Positions 1 to 5,452 of a DNA stretch of 6,987 nucleotides are shown in pieces. This stretch comes from Acidimicrobiia bacterium (GTDB lineage Bacteria > Actinomycetota > Acidimicrobiia > IMCC26256 > BP-133). The first letter of the stretch is position 1. Each line of letters opens with the position of its first letter. The stretch lies in NCBI GenBank assembly GCA_025923175.1, contig JAICGL010000211.1, positions 1 to 6,987 on the forward strand, written 5' to 3'. A model generated the notes under the pieces. That model was not told the DNA's origin. It ran no database searches and saw only the letters and a program-made list of their open reading frames with translations. The translations under genes were made by a program, and so were the position numbers.

Positions 1-74
1 GCCTTCGTGCCGGGCAGGGCACGCCAGGTCCGCTCGAAGTCGATGATGTCGCGGCTCCGCTGCGAGAGCTCCAT
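1..74 (-). CDS. DUF3263 family protein, N-terminal fragment
   Basis: Only the first 24 codons lie in the window; the gene continues past position 1. The reading begins M-E-L-S-Q-R-S-R-D-I-I-D-F-E-R-T-W and continues R-A-L-P-G-T-K. This matches the conserved N-terminus of DUF3263 proteins, short helix-turn-helix-like proteins of about 80-100 residues common in Actinobacteria, where the pattern 'RD-I-hydrophobic-DFE-x-W ... G-x-K' is typical. I chose ATG at 74-72; a TTG codon lies immediately upstream (77-75) and could be used instead. A GAGG stretch lies about 10-13 nt upstream, a loosely spaced ribosome site. The family has no established function; DNA binding is a guess from its predicted fold. 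It lies downstream of tRNA-Thr on the same strand, separated by about 350 nt, so it probably has its own promoter, which I could not identify with confidence. Confidence 0.72.
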   Translation of the reverse strand, partial: MELSQRSRDIIDFERTWRALPGTK

Positions 75-425
75 CAAGATTCTGATCCTCGACTGAAGGT
101 AAGGCTAGGTCAACGACCTCCCAGCGTGGCAATTCCGGTGACGCACCAAGGCCACATGACGGCGGCGCCGGTTTCCCACTGTGGGCGCTGACACTGAGTG
201 CCTGTTTTAGTATCTGCTCACTGGCTCAACGCCCCTGCGGGACGGGCCTCCGGGCCTCCGGGGCCCCTCAGACCCTGTCGGATTTGGCTGGTTCGTCCGG
301 AAGAACTATTGATAAGAATTCGAGGCATCTTCATATAGCTAATTCAGAACGCTTCGTTCGTGACGAAAGAGTGAAGAAGGCCGTTTCGGGGCGCGTTGAG
401 GCCTCCGGAAGGACGGCTGGGAGAG
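75..425. other. Intergenic stretch without recognisable gene
   Basis: This 351-nt gap separates tRNA-Thr from the DUF3263 gene. No open frame in it has a ribosome site or family resemblance. It is less GC-rich in the middle (about 300-345) than the surrounding genes, as expected of non-coding DNA. It holds small structures of uncertain meaning: a duplicated GGGCCTCC (245-259) that can fold as GGGCC/GGCCC (252-256 with 262-266), a 5-bp hairpin TTCGT/ACGAA (353-367), and a short dyad AGGTC-AAC-GACCT (107-119) upstream of the DUF3263 gene. Either of the first two might help end the tRNA transcript, but neither is followed by a clear U-tract on the minus strand. The promoter of the DUF3263 gene should lie in the low-coordinate half. 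Confidence 0.6.
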
Positions 426-499
426 AGCCCGAGGAGGGATTCGAACCCACGACCTGACGCTTACAAGGCGCCTGCTCTGACCAACTGAGCTACTCGGGC
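426..499 (-). tRNA. tRNA-Thr (anticodon UGU)
   Basis: The reverse strand folds as a complete 74-nt cloverleaf without an encoded CCA. The acceptor stem is GCCCGAG (499-493) paired with CTCGGGC (433-427), with U as discriminator. The D stem is GCTC/GAGC and the D loop carries AGTTGG. The anticodon stem is GGCGC/GCGTC around the loop CTTGTAA, giving anticodon UGU, which reads ACA threonine codons. A 5-nt variable loop is followed by T arm GTGGG-TTCGAAT-CCCTC. Every stem pairs except for one U-U opposition at the second pair of the T stem and a G-U in the anticodon stem. The bases after the discriminator read CTC, so CCA is added after transcription. It lies downstream of sigH, with a strong hairpin between. 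Confidence 0.96.
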
Positions 500-509
500 G
501 GCGGGCCAG

Positions 510-515
510 AGGGTA
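510..515 (-). promoter_or_regulatory. Possible -10 element of tRNA-Thr
   Basis: The minus strand reads TACCCT ten nucleotides upstream of the mature tRNA 5' end. It keeps the T, A and final T most important in an actinobacterial -10 box. The position would place transcription initiation just before the tRNA. No good -35 hexamer lies 16-19 nt upstream, so this is weak. The strong hairpin further upstream makes a separate tRNA promoter more likely than read-through from sigH. Confidence 0.3.
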
Positions 516-554
516 ACCGCTACCGGGGAACAGCCCGGGACCCCGGACGCGCCA

Positions 555-584
555 CCGCCGGGTGCCCCTGAAGGCACCCGGCGG
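555..584 (-). terminator. Strong hairpin, probable terminator after sigH
   Basis: A perfect 12-bp stem, CCGCCGGGTGCC paired with GGCACCCGGCGG, closes a 6-nt loop (567-572). It begins about 40 nt beyond the sigH stop codon and lies between sigH and tRNA-Thr, where a transcription end is expected. No run of U follows on the minus strand. U-poor hairpins are often proposed as terminators in high-GC actinobacteria. The stem is symmetric, so it could also act on the plus strand, but no plus-strand gene precedes it. Confidence 0.7.
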
Positions 585-625
585 CGAGGAGAGAATTCTG
601 GTTGCGCCCGAAGGCGCTGGTGGGA

Positions 626-1279
626 CTAGGCGACTTCTTCGGAGGCAGCCCGCTCGGCCAGGTGGACGTCGAGCTTGCGCTTGATGCGCTGGAGGGCGTT
701 GTCGATCGACTTCACGTGCCGGCCCAGGACTTCGGCGATCTCCTGGTACGACTTGCCCTCGACGTAGAGCCGCAGGACCTCGACCTCGAGCTTGGAGAGC
801 ATCTCGCTCATCATCCGCCGCATGGAGCGGAGGTCCTCCATCGAGATGATGAACTCGATGGGGTCGATCAGGCCCTTTGCCTCCAGGACCTCCTCCACGG
901 TGCCGCTGCCGTTCTCCTCGCCGGGGCGTGTGCCCGACAGCGACAGGTAGGAGTTGAGGGGCTGGTGCTTCTGGCGGGTCGCCGTCTTGATGGCGGTGAT
1001 GATCTGCCGGGTGATGCAGAGCTCGGCGAAGGCCCGGAAGGAGGCCTGCCGGTCGGGCCGGAAGTCACGCACGGCCTTGAACAGGCCGATCATGCCTTCC
1101 TGCTCGATGTCATCGGAGTCGGCCCCGATGAGGAAGTAGCCCCGAGCCTTGGCCCTCGTGAACCGCCGGTACCGGGTGAGCAGCACGTCCAGGGAGTCGT
1201 TGTCTCCGCTCTGGAAGCGGGCGACCAGCTCGTCGTCACTCAGTTCGGCGAGGGCCGCACTACCCAGACGCATCTGCAT
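626..1279 (-). CDS. sigH: RNA polymerase sigma factor, SigH (sigma-30) family
   Basis: A 217-residue sigma-70 family factor that would direct RNA polymerase to a specific promoter set. Region 2 spans about residues 30-110. It carries R-A-K-A-R-G-Y-F-L-I-G-A-D-S-D-D-I-E-Q-E-G-M-I-G-L and then A-F-A-E-L-C-I-T-R-Q-I-I-T-A-I-K and T-R-Q-K-H, nearly identical to Bacillus sigma-H. Region 4 (about 160-205) has the helix-turn-helix S-Y-Q-E-I-A-E-V-L-G-R-H-V-K-S-I-D-N-A-L-Q-R. The linker between them (about 115-150) diverges from Bacillus. Length equals the family norm. ATG at 1279 is preferred because AGGAG lies 7 nt before it. The gene has its own candidate promoter. In Bacillus the factor drives early sporulation and competence; its role here cannot be read from sequence. 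No anti-sigma gene is adjacent. Confidence 0.92.
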   Translation of the reverse strand: MQMRLGSAALAELSDDELVARFQSGDNDSLDVLLTRYRRFTRAKARGYFLIGADSDDIEQEGMIGLFKAVRDFRPDRQASFRAFAELCITRQIITAIKTATRQKHQPLNSYLSLSGTRPGEENGSGTVEEVLEAKGLIDPIEFIISMEDLRSMRRMMSEMLSKLEVEVLRLYVEGKSYQEIAEVLGRHVKSIDNALQRIKRKLDVHLAERAASEEVA

Positions 1280-1286
1280 GGACCAT

Positions 1287-1291
1287 CTCCT
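1287..1291 (-). promoter_or_regulatory. Shine-Dalgarno site fixing the sigH start
   Basis: The minus strand reads AGGAG with a 7-nt spacer before ATG at 1279. A longer frame opens at TTG (1321), but it would add 14 residues with no counterpart in SigH proteins. This site therefore decides the start. Confidence 0.85.
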
Positions 1292-1339
1292 ACGGGGATG
1301 TGACGGATAGGTGACCGACAAGTGCGGTGGGACTAGTTC

Positions 1340-1368
1340 TTTGTAAGGGACCCCCTTTCAAGAGTCAA
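1340..1368 (-). promoter_or_regulatory. Predicted sigH promoter with dyad in spacer
   Basis: On the minus strand, TTGACT (1368-1363) and TACAAA (1345-1340) are separated by exactly 17 nt. This matches a housekeeping-sigma -35 box at 5 of 6 positions and a -10 box at 4 of 6. Initiation would fall near 1333, leaving an untranslated leader of about 50 nt before the ATG. The spacer contains an inverted repeat, AAGGG-ACC-CCCTT (1345-1357), which extends by TG/CA beyond one unpaired T on each side (1342-1360). It could be an operator or chance. A promoter here implies that sigH can be transcribed independently of rlmB. Confidence 0.55.
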
Positions 1369-1421
1369 TAGATCGATGTTAAGAGACCTGCTGATCATTC
1401 CTATTTGTCGCCCCAGAAATC

Positions 1422-1439
1422 GGACAATTCCCGACATTC
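1422..1439. repeat. Copy 1 of an intergenic motif shared with the carD upstream region
   Basis: The plus strand reads GGACAATTCCCGACATTC. It is identical to positions 4599-4615 upstream of carD except for one extra T. It lies about 55 nt upstream of the predicted sigH -35 box and about 70 nt downstream of the rlmB stop. It may be a shared regulator site or a small dispersed repeat. Two copies in one window do not settle which. Confidence 0.45.
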
Positions 1440-1505
1440 TGCGCCAATTGCCCTGCCGCGATGACTAGTACCGGCGGTGGGGACTGGTTCGGGAGGCGCG
1501 ACGCT

Positions 1506-2591
1506 CTACGTGGCGGAACTGTGTCGCCGCCTGGCCACCTCGTAGGCGGCCAGACCGGCGGCAGTCGCCACGTTCAGTGACGAGACCCGGCCCAGCATGG
1601 GGATCCGGACGAGGACGTCGCACCGTTCCCGGGCCAGACGGGACAAGCCGCGGCCCTCGCCTCCCAGCACGAGGACCACCGGTTCGGTGGCCAGCTCGAG
1701 GGAAAAGAGGTCCCCGGGGCCCCTCTCGTCGAGGCCGACAGCCCACACCCCGGCCCGTCCGGCCCGCTCCAGCAGGGCCGGGATCCCGGACACGAGGGCG
1801 ATCGGGAGGTGCTCGACCGCCCCGGCGGCGGCCTTGGTGACCGCTGGCGTGACGTGGACCGACCGGCGCCGGGGCAGGAGCACCCCGGTGGCGCCGGCAC
1901 CCTCGGCGGTCCGGAAGATGGCCCCCAGGTTGCGGGGGTCGGTGACTCCGTCGAGGGCCAGCACGAAGGCGTTGGGGTCGGCCAGCAGCTCGTCGTCGAC
2001 GGCCAGCGGGAGCGGGTCGCCCCGGGCGATCACACCTTGGGCTGCATCGGTCCGGCTCAGCTGGTCGATCTTCGGCGTCATGCGGACGGGCGCCCCGGCC
2101 CGCTCCGCCAGCTTGATGATCTCGTCGAGGACGGGCGCCGGTTCGAGCGCCCCGTCCATCCACACCTCGCGGATGCGCCGCCTCCCTGCCAGCAGCGCTT
2201 CCCGGACCGCCCGCCTTCCCTCGATCTGCTCTCCCCCAGCCCCCTTGTCCCGCCCTGGCCCACGCTCCCCGGGCCCCGGCCGGTCCCCGGCCAACCCCCG
2301 CCCCTCACCGCCGACCCGGAACTTCTCAGCCCCCCGGAACCGCTCGGGCCCGCCGCTCCGGCGAGGGGCAGGAGTGGACTCGGAGGAAGCAGCCCGTTTC
2401 GCCCCGCCCCGGCGAGGCGCAGGAGTGGAATCGGCGCCGGCTCTTCCCGTGCCACCACGCCGTCCTGAAGAGGGATCGGCGGACCCACCCCTGCCCGCCG
2501 CCCCTCGCTTGCCGATCGCTCCCTTGCGGTCAGGCGCCGCGCCGCGAGGCGTCCCGCCCCGTTTGCCGGGTTGCTCTCGCTTCGGGCTCAC
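1506..2591 (-). CDS. rlmB: 23S rRNA (guanosine-2'-O-)-methyltransferase, SPOUT family (RlmB/TrmH-like)
   Basis: A 361-residue AdoMet-dependent methyltransferase expected to methylate the 2'-O of a 23S rRNA guanosine (G2251 in E. coli). The substrate-binding domain begins near residue 123 (I-E-G-R-R-A-V-R-E-A-L). The knotted SPOUT domain carries motif 1, L-D-G-V-T-D-P-R-N-L-G-A-I-F-R-T-A (213-229), motif 2, L-G-G-E-G-R-G-L (309-316), and motif 3, V-S-S-L-N-V-A-T-A-A-G (336-346). Residues 1-120 are a Gly/Arg/Pro/Ser-rich, probably disordered basic tail containing a duplicated S-T-P-A-P-R-R. Family members without the tail have about 245 residues. GTG at 2591 is almost forced, because no Met or Val start codon occurs again before residue 145. 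It overlaps the cysS stop as GTGA, implying translational coupling. RlmB is favoured over other TrmH-type enzymes by its position next to cysS. Exact target nucleotide is inferred. Confidence 0.88.
   Translation of the reverse strand: MSPKREQPGKRGGTPRGAAPDRKGAIGKRGAAGRGGSADPSSGRRGGTGRAGADSTPAPRRGGAKRAASSESTPAPRRSGGPERFRGAEKFRVGGEGRGLAGDRPGPGERGPGRDKGAGGEQIEGRRAVREALLAGRRRIREVWMDGALEPAPVLDEIIKLAERAGAPVRMTPKIDQLSRTDAAQGVIARGDPLPLAVDDELLADPNAFVLALDGVTDPRNLGAIFRTAEGAGATGVLLPRRRSVHVTPAVTKAAAGAVEHLPIALVSGIPALLERAGRAGVWAVGLDERGPGDLFSLELATEPVVLVLGGEGRGLSRLARERCDVLVRIPMLGRVSSLNVATAAGLAAYEVARRRHSSAT
2358..2434 (-). repeat. Imperfect direct repeat in the rlmB tail
   Basis: Two 26-nt units, 2358-2383 and 2409-2434, differ at two bases and start 51 nt apart, that is 17 codons. 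They encode D-S-T-P-A-P-R-R and E-S-T-P-A-P-R-R (residues 54-61 and 71-78 of RlmB). The in-frame spacing suggests duplication within a disordered tail that tolerates length change. Confidence 0.75.
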
Positions 2592-3970
2592 CCTCGGTGC
2601 CAGGTCGTGCCGGTGGCGGTGTCCTCCAGCGTGATGCCGCGGGCGGCGAGGTCGGCGCGGATGCGGTCGGCTTCGGCGAAGTCCTTCGCCTTCCGGGCAG
2701 CGTTGCGGGCTTCGACCTGCGAGTTGATCTCGTCGTCACCCTCGCCGGCGGTCGAGCCGTCGTCCAACTCCAAGCCCAGAGCGCCGGCCAGGGCGTGCAC
2801 CGTTGAGACAAGGCGGCCGGCTTCGGTTCCGCCGCCGGCGTCGATGGCCAGGTTGGCCTTCCGGACGGCCTCGTAGATGGCGGCCAAGGCGGCGGGGGTG
2901 TTGAAGTCGTCGTCCAGCGCCGCGTTGAACGCGGCCAGGGTCTCGGCGTCGAGATCGGCGGGGGCGAGGTGCAGGCGCTCCACGCCGGCTGTGCGGGCGC
3001 GACGGGCCAGCGCATCCAGCGTCGCCAGCGACCGGGCCGAGACGGCGACGTTCTCGGGGCCCACTTCCATGTTGGAGCGGTAGTGGGTCCCGAGCACCAG
3101 CAGTCGCAACGGCCGGGGGCCGTGGGCGTCGACGGCTTCCTGGAGCGTGGTGAAGTTGCCGAGCGAGCGGGCCATCTTCTCGCCGCCGACGTTGACCATG
3201 GCGTTGTGCAACCAGTAGCGGGCGAAGCGCTGGCCGGCGCCTTCCGACTGGGCCCGTTCGTTCTCGTGGTGCGGGAACACCAGGTCCACGCCGCCGCCGT
3301 GGATGTCGAAGCCTTCGCCCAGCAGGCCGACCGACATGGCCGAGCACTCGATGTGCCAACCGGGCCGGCCCGGGCCCCAGGCCGATTCCCACGAGGGCTC
3401 GCCGGGCTTGGCCGCCTTCCACAGGGCGAAGTCGACCGGGGAGCGCTTGCGCTCGTCGACCTCGACCCGGGCGCCGGCCGACTCGAGCAGGTCGTCGAGG
3501 CGGCGGTGGGAGAGGTGCCCGTAGTCGGGGAAGCTCTCGACGGAGAAGTACACCCCGCACTCGTTGTCGTAGGCCCGTCCGGTTGAGACCAGCTTGGCGA
3601 CCAGGTCGAGCATCTGCGGGATGTACTGCGTGGCGTGCGGCACCTCGTGCGGCCGCTTGATCCCCAGCCGGTCGAGTTGCTCCCAGTGGATGGCCTCGTA
3701 CCGCTGCGCGACCTCGGTTTCGGTGCTGCCCTCGGCCCGGGCCTTGTTGATGATCTTGTCGTCGACGTCGGTGACGTTGCTCACGTGGAAGACGTCGAAG
3801 CCGCGCCATTCGAGCGACCGCCGGATGGCGTCGAATGAGAGCGTGCTGCGGGCGTGCCCGACGTGGGGCACGTCATAGACGGTCGGCCCGCAGATATAGA
3901 GCGCGATCTTCCCCGGCTCCCGGGGAACGAGTTCGACCTTGTCGGCGGAGAGCGTGTCGTAAACGAGCAT
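2588..3970 (-). CDS. cysS: Cysteinyl-tRNA synthetase
   Basis: A 460-residue class I aminoacyl-tRNA synthetase that charges tRNA-Cys with cysteine in the cytosol, the same length as the E. coli enzyme (461). Visible signatures are C-G-P-T-V-Y-D (27-33), the HIGH motif as H-V-G-H (36-39), and the zinc ligands Cys27, Cys209 (in W-H-I-E-C-S-A-M), His234 and Glu238 (in F-P-H-H-E-N-E). The KMSKS loop reads K-M-A-R-S-L-G-N (265-272). A DALR-type helical region follows (about 335-400), then a short C-terminal domain. Mycothiol ligase MshC is homologous, but the full C-terminal part, intact synthetase motifs and place beside rlmB favour CysRS. ATG at 3970 fits the family N-terminus. No clear Shine-Dalgarno precedes it. 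It starts 48 nt after carD, so cotranscription is likely, and its stop overlaps the rlmB start. Confidence 0.96.
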   Translation of the reverse strand: MLVYDTLSADKVELVPREPGKIALYICGPTVYDVPHVGHARSTLSFDAIRRSLEWRGFDVFHVSNVTDVDDKIINKARAEGSTETEVAQRYEAIHWEQLDRLGIKRPHEVPHATQYIPQMLDLVAKLVSTGRAYDNECGVYFSVESFPDYGHLSHRRLDDLLESAGARVEVDERKRSPVDFALWKAAKPGEPSWESAWGPGRPGWHIECSAMSVGLLGEGFDIHGGGVDLVFPHHENERAQSEGAGQRFARYWLHNAMVNVGGEKMARSLGNFTTLQEAVDAHGPRPLRLLVLGTHYRSNMEVGPENVAVSARSLATLDALARRARTAGVERLHLAPADLDAETLAAFNAALDDDFNTPAALAAIYEAVRKANLAIDAGGGTEAGRLVSTVHALAGALGLELDDGSTAGEGDDEINSQVEARNAARKAKDFAEADRIRADLAARGITLEDTATGTTWHRG

Positions 3971-4018
3971 CCGAATCAGGCTACCGAAGCACGGCTCGTT
4001 AGCCCGGCGGATTACTGG

Positions 4019-4504
4019 CTACTTGCCGACCAGCGCCTCGTCGAGCTTGGCCTCGGCCTCTTCTTCGGTGACACCGATGGCGAAGGTCAGCTCCGATACG
4101 AGGATCTGACGGGCCTTGGTCAGCATGCGCTTCTCGCCGGCCGACAGACCCTTGTCCTTGTCGCGGATCGACAGGTTCCGAACCACCTCGGCGACCTGAT
4201 AGATATCGCCGCTCTTCAGCTTCTCCACATGGTTCTTGAACCGCCGAGACCAGTTGGTCGGCATACGCGCTTCCTTCTTGCGAAGAACCGCGAACACCTC
4301 TTCGACCTCTTCGTCGTTGATGACTTCGCGAAGCCCGACTTCTTCGACATTGTCGGCCGGGACCATGAGAGTGAGGTCGCCGTATGCCAGCTTGAGCACG
4401 AGGTAATCCCGTGTCTCTCCGAAGACTTCTCGCTTTTCGCGACGCTCCACGATGGCGGCGCCATGGTGCGGATAAACAACCTTGTCGCCGACGTCAAACA
4501 GCAT
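4019..4504 (-). CDS. carD: CarD/CdnL family transcriptional regulator
   Basis: A 161-residue RNA polymerase-binding protein, colinear without gaps with M. tuberculosis CarD (162) over at least its first 90 residues. The N-terminal Tudor-like RNAP-interaction domain (about 1-55) begins M-L-F-D-V-G-D-K-V-V-Y-P-H-H-G-A-A. The C-terminal helical DNA-binding domain includes T-N-W-S-R-R-F-K (83-90), with Trp85 at the position that wedges into the upstream edge of the open-complex bubble. It also has the conserved G-L-S-A-G-E-K-R-M-L. Arg25 of the mycobacterial interface is kept, while Arg47 is Met, as in Myxococcus CdnL. CarD proteins adjust open-complex stability, notably at rRNA promoters. ATG at 4504 is chosen over upstream codons because GGGAG lies 7 nt before it and it gives the family N-terminus. 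It precedes cysS directly; ispD and ispF, which often intervene, are absent. Confidence 0.96.
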   Translation of the reverse strand: MLFDVGDKVVYPHHGAAIVERREKREVFGETRDYLVLKLAYGDLTLMVPADNVEEVGLREVINDEEVEEVFAVLRKKEARMPTNWSRRFKNHVEKLKSGDIYQVAEVVRNLSIRDKDKGLSAGEKRMLTKARQILVSELTFAIGVTEEEAEAKLDEALVGK

Positions 4505-4511
4505 TGGCACT

Positions 4512-4516
4512 CTCCC
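4512..4516 (-). promoter_or_regulatory. Shine-Dalgarno site fixing the carD start
   Basis: The minus strand reads GGGAG with a 7-nt spacer before ATG at 4504. The frame stays open upstream to TTG/ATG codons near 4543, but those would add 12-13 residues not found in CarD proteins. Confidence 0.8.
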
Positions 4517-4542
4517 AGGTGGCCCAATCTGGGTCTCCATCA

Positions 4543-4571
4543 AGGGTACGGCAGGAACCGCACCCGAACAA
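4543..4571 (-). promoter_or_regulatory. Candidate carD promoter
   Basis: The minus strand has TTGTTC (4571-4566), a 17-nt spacer, and TACCCT (4548-4543). The -10 keeps T, A and final T, and the -35 keeps TTG, which is acceptable for a high-GC actinobacterium. Initiation would fall near 4536, giving a leader of about 30 nt. The candidate would drive carD-cysS-rlmB. A better -10 box, TATAAC (4661-4656), lies further upstream, but its nearest TTGACA is 23 nt away, too far for a normal promoter. Confidence 0.4.
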
Positions 4572-4598
4572 CTTGACTGAGCACCCGTTTAAATACGT

Positions 4599-4615
4599 GG
4601 ACAATCCCGACATTC
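4599..4615. repeat. Copy 2 of the shared intergenic motif, upstream of carD
   Basis: The plus strand reads GGACAATCCCGACATTC, equal to the copy at 1422-1439 minus one T. It lies about 28 nt upstream of the candidate carD -35 box. A looser relative, AAATTTCCGACA (4689-4700), sits near the end of the hydrolase gene and overlaps a TTGACA on the minus strand. Confidence 0.45.
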
Positions 4616-4708
4616 CCGGCTTGCATTGCGGGAGAAAACACGAAGGGTGACACCAGTTATACCCAACGTAGGCGGGGTCACGCCTGTCAAATTTCCGACA
4701 AAGCACCG

Positions 4709-5443
4709 CTAATCGAGCAGGAAGGCAAGGGTCCGGTGCCAGGCGTCGGCGGCGTCGTCGGGACGGTGCTCGGGCCGGTCCGGGTCATGGGCGAAGGCGT
4801 GGTCGGCACCCGGGTAGACGACCACCTTGTGGTCGGTCTTTCCGGCCCAGGCCTGGCGAAGGGCGTCGATGTCGGACACCGGGGTGTAGGGGTCGACCTC
4901 CCCGAAGATCGCCAGCGTGGGGCAGGCTCCCGCCGCCACGTCGAGGGCGTCACGCTGGCCGCCGCCGGTCCAGGCCGGCAGCGTGCGGACCAGGCCGTAG
5001 AAGGCCACCGCCCGCTCGAAGCGCCCTGATGCGGCCGCCTTGAGGGCGTAGGAGCCACCCAGGCAGAACCCCATCACCGAGACCGTGCCGACGTGGTCGG
5101 CGGCGGCGAGGTGGTCGGCCGCCTCGGCCAGGTCCTCCATGACGACGTCGTCGTGGAGCTCGCCCGCCCGCGCCATCCGCTCCTCGGAGCTCAAGGAGCC
5201 GCCGGCGGGGAACAGCCGGGCGAACGTCTCGGGGGCGCAGACGGCGAGGCCGTGCGTCGCCAGCCGCCGGGCGATGTCCTCCATGAGCGGCCGCAGCCCG
5301 TGGACGTCGGCCACGAGCACGACACCGCCGAGCGCCTCACCGTCCGGCCGGGCGTGATAGGCGGGGACGGGCATGCCCTCGACGTCGAGGGTGATGTGGT
5401 CAACCGTGGCCTTCTGCGGCCCTTCTTCGAGGACGTATCCCAT
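4709..5443 (-). CDS. Dienelactone hydrolase family protein (alpha/beta hydrolase)
   Basis: A 244-residue cytosolic alpha/beta hydrolase of the dienelactone hydrolase family. The nucleophile elbow is G-F-C-L-G-G, with Cys127. Asp184 (in G-E-V-D-P-Y-T-P) and His215 (in Y-P-G-A-D-H-A-F) complete the Cys-Asp-His triad of classical DLH. The family's Glu near the first core strand (Q-E-I-F-G in characterised enzymes) aligns with Asp46 in V-A-D-V-H-G-L. Family members cleave enol-lactones or small esters, but most genomic copies have unknown substrates, and no aromatic-degradation genes lie nearby. The ATG at 5443 follows the disA stop by 9 nt, with no Shine-Dalgarno, suggesting coupling to disA. 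No signal peptide is seen. Family membership is firm; substrate is unknown. Confidence 0.88.
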   Translation of the reverse strand: MGYVLEEGPQKATVDHITLDVEGMPVPAYHARPDGEALGGVVLVADVHGLRPLMEDIARRLATHGLAVCAPETFARLFPAGGSLSSEERMARAGELHDDVVMEDLAEAADHLAAADHVGTVSVMGFCLGGSYALKAAASGRFERAVAFYGLVRTLPAWTGGGQRDALDVAAGACPTLAIFGEVDPYTPVSDIDALRQAWAGKTDHKVVVYPGADHAFAHDPDRPEHRPDDAADAWHRTLAFLLD

Positions 5444-5452
5444 GCGGGGGGA

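Noticed and set aside
218..334. 38-codon minus-strand frame in the intergenic gap
   Set aside because: No ribosome site, no family resemblance, and its composition follows the local GC-rich repeat.
626..1279. ECF sigma factor
   Set aside because: The conserved A-F-A-E-L-C-I-T-R-Q-I-I-T-A-I-K block and H-V-K-S-I-D-N-A-L-Q-R are specific to the SigH group.
1280..1321. N-terminal extension of sigH from TTG 1321
   Set aside because: AGGAG is placed ideally for ATG 1279, and SigH proteins lack the extra 14 residues.
1597..2634. Long plus-strand frame antisense to rlmB
   Set aside because: Its Arg/Pro/Ser-rich translation resembles no family. The opposite strand carries clear SPOUT motifs, and high GC content creates long spurious frames.
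2588..3970. Mycothiol ligase MshC instead of CysRS
   Set aside because: Full synthetase length, anticodon-binding helical region and synteny with rlmB and carD all favour CysRS.
3854..4576. Plus-strand frame antisense to carD and the start of cysS
   Set aside because: The minus strand encodes an unmistakable CarD. The plus frame has no domain or ribosome site.
4656..4690. TTGACA and TATAAC as one carD promoter
   Set aside because: The spacer would be 23 nt, outside the workable range. The two boxes may be unrelated.
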